Assembly: GCA_945787625.1 (NCBI GenBank)
Contig: CALZJL010000097.1
Coordinates: 1-5,475, forward strand
DNA from: an uncultured Prevotellaceae bacterium
GTDB taxonomy: Bacteria > Bacteroidota > Bacteroidia > Bacteroidales > Bacteroidaceae
Direction: 5' to 3'
DNA: 5,475 nucleotides
The translations under genes were made by a program, and so were the position numbers. Positions within the stretch are counted from its first letter, which is position 1; every line of letters begins with the position of its first letter. Below, piece by piece: positions 1-5,475 of this stretch. Below the pieces are notes generated by a model, which was not told the origin of the DNA, searched no databases, and saw only the letters and a list, made by a program, of their open reading frames with translations.

Positions 1-2942
1 CTGCCTTGGTCTGTCTGCCAGACGAGGTCTATGCTGCCTGTTATGATTTGCCCGTCGCGCTCATGGCGGAATGGGCGTTCGTGATGGGTGGCGCGGGCTG
101 CGCCGTGTGTGGCATTTAGGTATCTGACGAGGTTTTGCCACGCTTGTCTTATTGCTTCGGTGTCGGTCAGTATTTTTGTCATGCCGTAGCTGGCGATGAT
201 TCTTTTGATGTATGTCGGGTCTGTGGCGTGGAGGTCTTCTATTACTGCGAAGATGTGGTGTATGCAGTCGCCGACAATGGAAATATCGCTTGGCTGGTGG
301 GCAAAGGGTATGCGTGTCTCGAAGTCGTGGTGTGTCTGGATCTGACCTTTGGTGTGTATGCTACTCGGTGAGAGGTAGCGCGGTGGGAGTTTTGTATATG
401 TTGGTGTCTTGATGTTTAGGGGCATGGTTTGTGTGTGGTCGTGTTCGCTGTATGGGGCGAGGGTGTCTGTGTCTGTGAGTGTTATGTTTTTGAATTTGTT
501 GCCTGTGCCGAAGATGTCACAGTATTCGGATTCTGGTATGACTTCTGTGACTGTGTTTAGTCCGATGTCTTTTGGCCATTGGAGGGGGCTCTTGCCTTTT
601 TGGGGCTTTTTGATATTGAGTATGAGTACGTCTTTGGAACGTGTCATTCCGACGTAGAGCAGGCGATTCTTTTCTGCTAACATCGACTTGTATGCCTGCT
701 TGAAACTTTCTGTGGCTTCTATCTTGGCGCTGATTTCGTCTGGGATGTTTTTGTTTGCCCCGTATACCCAGGGGGTCAGACGTATGTATACTTCTGGATA
801 GGGATTTTCGGCTGACGGGTCAACTTCGTGTATGGCATGAACGCCATATGTTTCATTCTTTATGGACTTTTTGAGGTCGGCGACATTCGTGTCGAGCGAC
901 ATCAGTATGACATATTTCCATTGTAGGCCTTTGCTTGCATGGTAGGTGAGAAGCTGGACGCCTTGGGGATCGCCACTTCCGTTGGGATTCTCCTCCCTGA
1001 TGTATGCGAGGAATCCGTCTATGGTAGCCGGCAGGTTCATCTTTACGCTGTGGTCTTCGTATACACGGGCTGTGTTGATGATTGTCTGTAGGTATGAGGT
1101 GGCGAGTGTGGGGTCTTGCTCTAATTTCTTGATTTCGTCGTAGAGGTTTAACTCGATGATCATGCTCTCGACGAGTGTGGCTACTGAGAGTTTTTGTAGT
1201 CGGGGACGAATGGTCTTGAGTTGGCTTATCAATGGTATTTCTGACAGATAGTCTTCTGTCTTGGAGGTCTCGTCGGCATCGAGGAGTATCTTGTCTTCGA
1301 TTATCTTGCGTGTGGTGTTGGCTTGGTCGGTGAGTTTGGCTATTTGGGCTTTTGACAGGGTGTCTTTGTCACTACCTACGATTCGTAGGAGTGATTCTAC
1401 CAACTGATATACACGAGATTCTATGACTGGGCTATTTTCACAACTTGATGGAATATTCAGAGCTTTCAATTCCTCTGTTAATTTTGTAAGCTTGTCGTTT
1501 ATAAGTGCTAAAACGGCAATCTCATTGGGTTTTGCGCCTTGCTTGAGGAGTCTGAGAATTTGTCCTGCCACACTTTTGTCCTCACTGCCTACAAAGTATC
1601 GAAGTGATTCTTCTTCGTTTGTGTTCTCTCTTACCTTGTCGAGATGGATGTTCTTCTTGGCAAGGACGTTTGCAAATGTTTTTTCAAAGATGTTATTATT
1701 CACGTCAACGATGTCTGGAAGTGAACGCCATGACTTATCCAGGGTATCCGTATCGCAGCCGTTTTCCTTGCTTGACACTCGGTCTACTATGGCTTTTATC
1801 ATGGCGATGTCCGAACCGCGGAAGCCGTAGATGGCTTGCTTGTAGTCGCCTACCCAGTATGAGTGTTCCATGTGGTCTGAGAGGGTGTCAAATATCTTTA
1901 CTTGTATGGGTGATGAGTCTTGGTATTCGTCTACGAAGAGGTAGCGGTATGATTGTGATATTTCGGTGATGATGTCTTTGTCTTGCAGCAGCAGTCGCAT
2001 GTATTTCTCCATGTCGTTGTAGTCGAGCAGATTTTTCTCGCGCTTGAACTGGGCAAAGTTTTCCTTCCAACGCTTTGCAAGGTCGAAGAGCAATTTGATG
2101 TACTTCTCTTGCTTTTGGTATATTTGCTGGCTTGTCCAGAGTTTGGGGAACTTGTCTTTGAAGTCTGCTGCTAATGGACCGTATCCCTTAGGTGTTCCAA
2201 TGGTCGTGTCTATATTATTGTATGTCGCTATTGTGGGATTGTTTAGGTTAAATCGTGCTTGTTGTAGCTTTTGGATTCGTTCGTCGTTTGTCTTGCTTTG
2301 TCTACAGCTACGTAGGAATGACTCATGTTCATCAACCAAGGCTTTCAATTCTGCATAGGTAAAAGTACAGTCACATCCTGGCTTCACAAACTGTCGGATA
2401 TAGTCAAGTGATTTCTGTTCGCTTTTGGCAAAATCATCCAGTTCGTAGTTGGTGGCATATTTTATGATGTTCTTTAGGTGTTCTTGCCAGAAGTCATAAT
2501 CTATTCCCTTTTGTCGATTGTCCGCATATTTTCTGAGTTCAAAATACTCGGCATAGTCATTGAGGAAGTTCAGCTCTTCTTCGGTTGGCAATTCGGCAAG
2601 TGATTGAGACATGTAGTAGGTGGTATCTTCCTCGGCCAATACGTTCATCTTGGGCGAGAGTCCCAAATTGAACCAATACTTGCCTACCATTCGCTGACAT
2701 ACGCTATGTACTGTGCCTATCATGGCATGGTCCAGCTGTATGGCTGCCTCGTACAGGCCTTCTTCAAAGAGGAATGCTTTTGCCTTCTCCTTAAACTCAT
2801 TGGCTGCCTTGGTGGTAAAGGTGGTGAGGATAAGCTCTTCTGGCTTTACCTTTCCCGTTTTGATTAGTTTGGTAAGCGTTTCGGTCAGCCGGTAGGTCTT
2901 GCCGCTTCCTGCTCCTGCGTTGATATATGTTACGTTCGTCAT
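1..2942 (-). CDS. AddA/RecB-like UvrD-type SF1 helicase with C-terminal nuclease domain (3' end outside window)
   Basis: ATP-driven 3'-5' DNA translocase/helicase, the likely motor of the complex formed with the AddB-like protein encoded just upstream. From ATG at 2942 the frame reads 980 codons without a stop to base 1. Visible motifs: Walker A AGAGSGKT (9-16), Ia TTFTTKAANEF (40-50), GTVHSVC (76-82), LDYNDME (306-312), Walker B YLFVDEYQDSSPIQ (334-347), motif III GDYKQAIYGFRGSD (365-378), motif IV KSWRSLPDIV (403-412), motif V LLTYHASKGLQWK (664-676) and motif VI LLYVGMTRSKD (761-771, arginine finger Arg768). A nuclease domain follows: LSPSS (857-861), GDCIHHIF (891-898) and GSIDL (969-973, Asp972). 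The D-x-K and QxxxY motifs should lie just past the edge, so nuclease activity cannot be confirmed. Family members usually exceed 1000 residues, so perhaps 70-150 are missing. The start is chosen because Walker A begins eight residues later, as in RecB-type proteins, and because it sits 6 bases after the upstream stop. Other UvrD-family proteins lack the nuclease tail, which favours an AddA-type assignment. Confidence 0.93.
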   Translation of the reverse strand, partial: MTNVTYINAGAGSGKTYRLTETLTKLIKTGKVKPEELILTTFTTKAANEFKEKAKAFLFEEGLYEAAIQLDHAMIGTVHSVCQRMVGKYWFNLGLSPKMNVLAEEDTTYYMSQSLAELPTEEELNFLNDYAEYFELRKYADNRQKGIDYDFWQEHLKNIIKYATNYELDDFAKSEQKSLDYIRQFVKPGCDCTFTYAELKALVDEHESFLRSCRQSKTNDERIQKLQQARFNLNNPTIATYNNIDTTIGTPKGYGPLAADFKDKFPKLWTSQQIYQKQEKYIKLLFDLAKRWKENFAQFKREKNLLDYNDMEKYMRLLLQDKDIITEISQSYRYLFVDEYQDSSPIQVKIFDTLSDHMEHSYWVGDYKQAIYGFRGSDIAMIKAIVDRVSSKENGCDTDTLDKSWRSLPDIVDVNNNIFEKTFANVLAKKNIHLDKVRENTNEEESLRYFVGSEDKSVAGQILRLLKQGAKPNEIAVLALINDKLTKLTEELKALNIPSSCENSPVIESRVYQLVESLLRIVGSDKDTLSKAQIAKLTDQANTTRKIIEDKILLDADETSKTEDYLSEIPLISQLKTIRPRLQKLSVATLVESMIIELNLYDEIKKLEQDPTLATSYLQTIINTARVYEDHSVKMNLPATIDGFLAYIREENPNGSGDPQGVQLLTYHASKGLQWKYVILMSLDTNVADLKKSIKNETYGVHAIHEVDPSAENPYPEVYIRLTPWVYGANKNIPDEISAKIEATESFKQAYKSMLAEKNRLLYVGMTRSKDVLILNIKKPQKGKSPLQWPKDIGLNTVTEVIPESEYCDIFGTGNKFKNITLTDTDTLAPYSEHDHTQTMPLNIKTPTYTKLPPRYLSPSSIHTKGQIQTHHDFETRIPFAHQPSDISIVGDCIHHIFAVIEDLHATDPTYIKRIIASYGMTKILTDTEAIRQAWQNLVRYLNATHGAARATHHERPFRHERDGQIITGSIDLVWQTDQG

Positions 2943-2951
2943 ACTGCCTTA
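2943..2951 (-). promoter_or_regulatory. Tight intercistronic junction, possible translational coupling site
   Basis: The AddB-like frame ends with TAA (2951-2949). The helicase ATG begins at 2942, leaving only GGCAGT between them. A weak Shine-Dalgarno-like AAGG (2950-2947) overlaps the stop codon and sits only four bases from the ATG, closer than is usual. The gap has no room for a promoter or terminator, so the two genes are probably co-transcribed, and ribosomes ending the first gene may start the second. A weak or absent Shine-Dalgarno sequence is common in Bacteroidota. The coupling is inferred from spacing only. Confidence 0.4.
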
Positions 2952-5475
2952 ATTACAAAAGAGTTTATACTTTGAAAAGGGGTTGCTCTCCTTCGTGTCT
3001 TCTTTCGCTTTCTTCAATGGGAAAAGTCTGTGGGTCTCTGTGTCTTTTACGTACTGCAATTCGTCGTAGGTTCCGTTGGTTTCCACGACACCTCTCTTGA
3101 TTTGCTCCATACGATACTTTACTGATTGCTTCAATTGCTCGACGATATTGTCTTTATTCTCTGGGGCTATCTGCTTGCAATGTCTGCCTTCAAACTTTTC
3201 TTGGCTATACAGATGGCCTTTTGGCATCAGGAAGTATGCGACACGCTTCACTTCGTCTTTCTTTTCTCTGCTCAGCATCATGCGGTAGAGTTCAAGCTGA
3301 ATGCTTCGATTCTCTTGCAGCTTTGTCTGATAGCTGTCTGGCCGTGACGTCCACTTGAAGTCAAATACTATGGGATGTCCGTCTTTGTCTTCGAGGGTCA
3401 TGTCGATGTAGCCTAACATGTCTCGTTCTTTCTCTTTTCCGTCTTTGTCTTTTGCTTTGGGCAGCCCAAGACCCATCTGACTTTCTACGCGTGTTTCACT
3501 GGCTGTCACTTTTAGATTGTTGTCTTTCAAAATCTCCAGAAGCGTGTTCAGGCAAGTGCGTAACTGTTCGTGAAAATGTTTCTCTTCTAACTTATTTTCG
3601 GTCAGCTGGAGTACGGCTCCTTTGGCTTCGAGTACTTTGGCATAGGCTGATTCGTATTCGCCTTTGATGCGCGCAGCTATCTCCTCGGGCTTGGCGTAAC
3701 GGGCTTCATTGCGAGGGGCGAACAATGCTTCTATTACTGCATGGGCTACATTACCTTTGGTGGTATTTATGTCTTTCATCTGTGCTTTGCCTTCATTGAC
3801 AATACCTAATAGAGACTCCATCATGTAGTCTAAGGGGTGTTCTACCAAAGTTCCTATGCTTGTCGGGCTCAGATGGTCTGGCCATTTTATCTTGTCGGCG
3901 TAGTCAAACTGTAGTTCTGAGGGATTTGTGGTTGTTCTTATTGGCTCTGCTTCGTGTCTTTCGTCTGCGTTGATATGGGGGTATTTCACTATGTCTTGGA
4001 AGTTTTCGACTTGCTGCTCCAGACGTACGATTAGTGGATGCTTGGGGGTGGGCTCTCCGGCTATACGGTCTCTTACGACGAGTATCAGCTGGTCGTTTGT
4101 CATGAGTAGTGGGGTCAGCATCTGATGTTCGTGGTAGGCGTTTTGTGCCTCTTCTGCCCAGGGTGTCACATAGTGTTTTTCTATGAGTCGTTTCTTCTCT
4201 GAGGGATAGAGGAAGGCGCATTCTTGTCTCTGGCTTGCGTCTCCGTCGACTCCTATCCATACGACTTTGTCTGCTGTGGTGGCTATTTTGGCTGGTGTGT
4301 CGACTACGGTTCGGCAACCGAGTTCTGCTGTGGCATTGGTGTAGGTTCCTTTTTCGCAGATGGTGCTCAACCATGAGTCGATGGTCTTGTCGTCTATCGT
4401 GTCTTCGTGTATGGTGTCTAATAGGATTTGGAGGGCTTCACACATGTCTGATACTGCCATTAGTTGCTCTACCCATTGTTCGTTGTCTGCTTCGCTTTCC
4501 ATCAGGTGGGCTCGCTGACGTGACCATGATGACAATTCTTTCACAAATTGTCGGATTTTGTCTGTCTGGATTGTTTCGGAGTTGGATTGTGGGGGAAGGT
4601 ATGTTGATACTTGATTCGTACGTTTCTTTATGTCTTTCTTGCGTATCTTGTCTTGCTCGTCTTCCGGGAGGGCTTTCTGCTTGTCGTCTAAGTAGACGTA
4701 TTTACCTTCGATGTATTGCTGTATCTTATTGTTGCAGGCTTCGTTTCTGTAGCCGCCTTCGTTCGCGATGGTGTAGGCTAAAGATTGACGAAAGTTTCTG
4801 TCGATCGGATGGATTGGCAGATTTAGCCATTCTATCAGGGTGTTGACATTGAGTGGGGTGGTAAATATTCCTAAACCTATTACGAGCATTTGTGTGAGCA
4901 TCGGGATGCTGTCGGAGGCTATGCTTCCAGTCTGGGATTTGCTCATGAGTTTTAGCCAATCGTCCATCTGCTTGTTGTCGGCATTAACCCATAGACTGAT
5001 GTCGTCCATATCGTTGTATGAGAGGTATTCGCAAGCGAGATATTCGTCCGCAAATTTCCATATCTGGATGGAGTCGTCGTCTTTGTCGAGGGTTATCTTT
5101 CCTCTGTGTTTTGATGTGATTAGTTGTCGGACTTTGCTTAGGTTACTGTCTGTCGATGATGCGTATTTTATCTGTTCGGTCTTTGCGCCGTGTGATTCGA
5201 GCTCTTCGATAAGGGTCTTGATGGCTGGCTTGAGTAGCTCTTTGCTAAAGGGCATGATTATCGTCATGGTTTTGCAGTCTAATGTCTGGAGGCGTATTTG
5301 CTGGATTACGGTACGCATTCGGTCTGACATGTCTTTGCTTTCGTGCTCGCGGTAGTATTCTTCTACGCCTATGAGTGTGGCAAGACGTTTGCTGATTTCC
5401 GCTCCGTCAAAATCCCATCCTGCGTTTCGTAGTTCGTCGCGCCATGCTAACATGGACTTGGCGGTGCTGAGACTG
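2949..5475 (-). CDS. AddB-like subunit: PD-(D/E)XK nuclease family protein of a helicase-nuclease pair (5' end outside window)
   Basis: Likely the nuclease-bearing partner of an AddAB-type DNA-end resection complex in the cytoplasm. The frame stays open to the window edge. Seven more codons precede the first visible ATG at 5453 and read on smoothly into it, so that ATG is probably internal and the true N-terminus is missing. Counting from that Met, 834 residues are visible. Residues 62-86 (TIIMPFSKELL...), 196-217 (PLNVNTLIEWLNLPIHP) and 395-405 (DKVVWIGVDGD) resemble the degenerate helicase-like core of AddB proteins, and I see no helicase motifs in the visible part. The nuclease domain opens at LSPTS (528-532). 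It continues with GNVAH (567-571), GYID (Asp684), FDFK (Asp698, Lys700) and QLELY (Gln719, Tyr723), so the metal-binding and catalytic set looks intact. Residues 664-678 form a very charged, Lys/Asp-rich loop. Cysteines expected for an Fe-S cluster are absent: the LVEHPLDYMM segment has His539 where CPF is usual. It ends with TAA, 6 bases before the helicase gene, which suggests an operon. The nuclease fold is near certain; the AddB label rests on architecture and neighbour. Confidence 0.88.
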   Translation of the reverse strand, partial: SLSTAKSMLAWRDELRNAGWDFDGAEISKRLATLIGVEEYYREHESKDMSDRMRTVIQQIRLQTLDCKTMTIIMPFSKELLKPAIKTLIEELESHGAKTEQIKYASSTDSNLSKVRQLITSKHRGKITLDKDDDSIQIWKFADEYLACEYLSYNDMDDISLWVNADNKQMDDWLKLMSKSQTGSIASDSIPMLTQMLVIGLGIFTTPLNVNTLIEWLNLPIHPIDRNFRQSLAYTIANEGGYRNEACNNKIQQYIEGKYVYLDDKQKALPEDEQDKIRKKDIKKRTNQVSTYLPPQSNSETIQTDKIRQFVKELSSWSRQRAHLMESEADNEQWVEQLMAVSDMCEALQILLDTIHEDTIDDKTIDSWLSTICEKGTYTNATAELGCRTVVDTPAKIATTADKVVWIGVDGDASQRQECAFLYPSEKKRLIEKHYVTPWAEEAQNAYHEHQMLTPLLMTNDQLILVVRDRIAGEPTPKHPLIVRLEQQVENFQDIVKYPHINADERHEAEPIRTTTNPSELQFDYADKIKWPDHLSPTSIGTLVEHPLDYMMESLLGIVNEGKAQMKDINTTKGNVAHAVIEALFAPRNEARYAKPEEIAARIKGEYESAYAKVLEAKGAVLQLTENKLEEKHFHEQLRTCLNTLLEILKDNNLKVTASETRVESQMGLGLPKAKDKDGKEKERDMLGYIDMTLEDKDGHPIVFDFKWTSRPDSYQTKLQENRSIQLELYRMMLSREKKDEVKRVAYFLMPKGHLYSQEKFEGRHCKQIAPENKDNIVEQLKQSVKYRMEQIKRGVVETNGTYDELQYVKDTETHRLFPLKKAKEDTKESNPFSKYKLFCN

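Noticed and set aside
421..480. Runs of tgtgtctgtg that look like a simple repeat or recombination hotspot signal
   Set aside because: The copies are few and imperfect and fit ordinary codons (Leu-Thr-Asp-Thr-Asp-Thr-Leu) in the helicase frame. No regular repeat unit extends beyond them.
1..660. Short plus-strand frames (66-82 codons) in what could look like a gene-free left end
   Set aside because: The region is fully covered by the minus-strand helicase frame, which continues through motif VI and the nuclease domain to base 1 without a stop.
1423..1969. Two overlapping plus-strand frames of 135 and 121 codons
   Set aside because: Both are antisense to the helicase core, including the region encoding motifs II to IV, whose reading frame is continuous and conserved. 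They are shadow frames.
3904..4374. 156-codon minus-strand frame overlapping the AddB-like gene in another frame
   Set aside because: The protein is Arg/His/Ser/Thr-rich with no recognisable motif. It arises where the sequence is short of stop codons because of strand skew.
4235..4846. 203-codon open frame on the plus strand rich in Leu, Arg, Trp and Cys
   Set aside because: It lies wholly antisense to the conserved AddB-like coding region. Its composition is what complementing A/C-rich codons produces, and it resembles no protein I know despite looking membrane-like.
4840..5355. 171-codon plus-strand frame with several hydrophobic stretches
   Set aside because: It is antisense to the AddB-like gene. 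Hydrophobic residues are expected from complementing charged codons, and there is no ribosome site or partner feature.

Overview
The window holds two genes and almost nothing else. Both read on the minus strand, and both are cut by a window edge. The upstream gene (5475 down to 2949, 5' end missing) encodes an AddB-like protein with a C-terminal PD-(D/E)XK nuclease domain. Six bases later the second gene starts (2942 down to 1, 3' end missing). It encodes an AddA/RecB-like superfamily 1 UvrD-type helicase whose C-terminal nuclease domain is just beginning to show its motifs when the window ends. The helicase frame has no stop codon anywhere between its ATG and base 1, so it fills the whole left half of the window.

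Together the pair looks like a two-subunit helicase-nuclease of the AddAB/RecBCD functional class. Such complexes unwind and resect DNA ends for RecA-dependent repair and can also degrade linear foreign DNA. The helicase subunit has a full set of SF1 motifs: Walker A, Ia, the TxHS motif, DEYQD, GDYKQ, WRS, the TYHASKG motif V and the VGMTR motif VI. The AddB-like subunit has complete nuclease motifs (GNVAH, GYID, DFK, QLELY). It lacks the four-cysteine pattern that holds the iron-sulphur cluster in Bacillus AddB.

The organism is probably a member of Bacteroidota (Prevotella, Bacteroides or a relative). This rests on moderate GC content, the general look of the protein sequences and the lack of a good Shine-Dalgarno sequence before the second gene. 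It is an inference, not proof. I see no RNA gene, mobile element, long repeat, CRISPR array or terminator. The only non-coding DNA is the 6-base junction (2943-2948). Open frames on the plus strand are antisense shadows of the two real genes. I do not see a clearly new system. The most interesting points are that the pair may be a second AddAB-type set distinct from the usual one in this phylum, the missing iron-sulphur ligands, and an uneven base composition along the genes.
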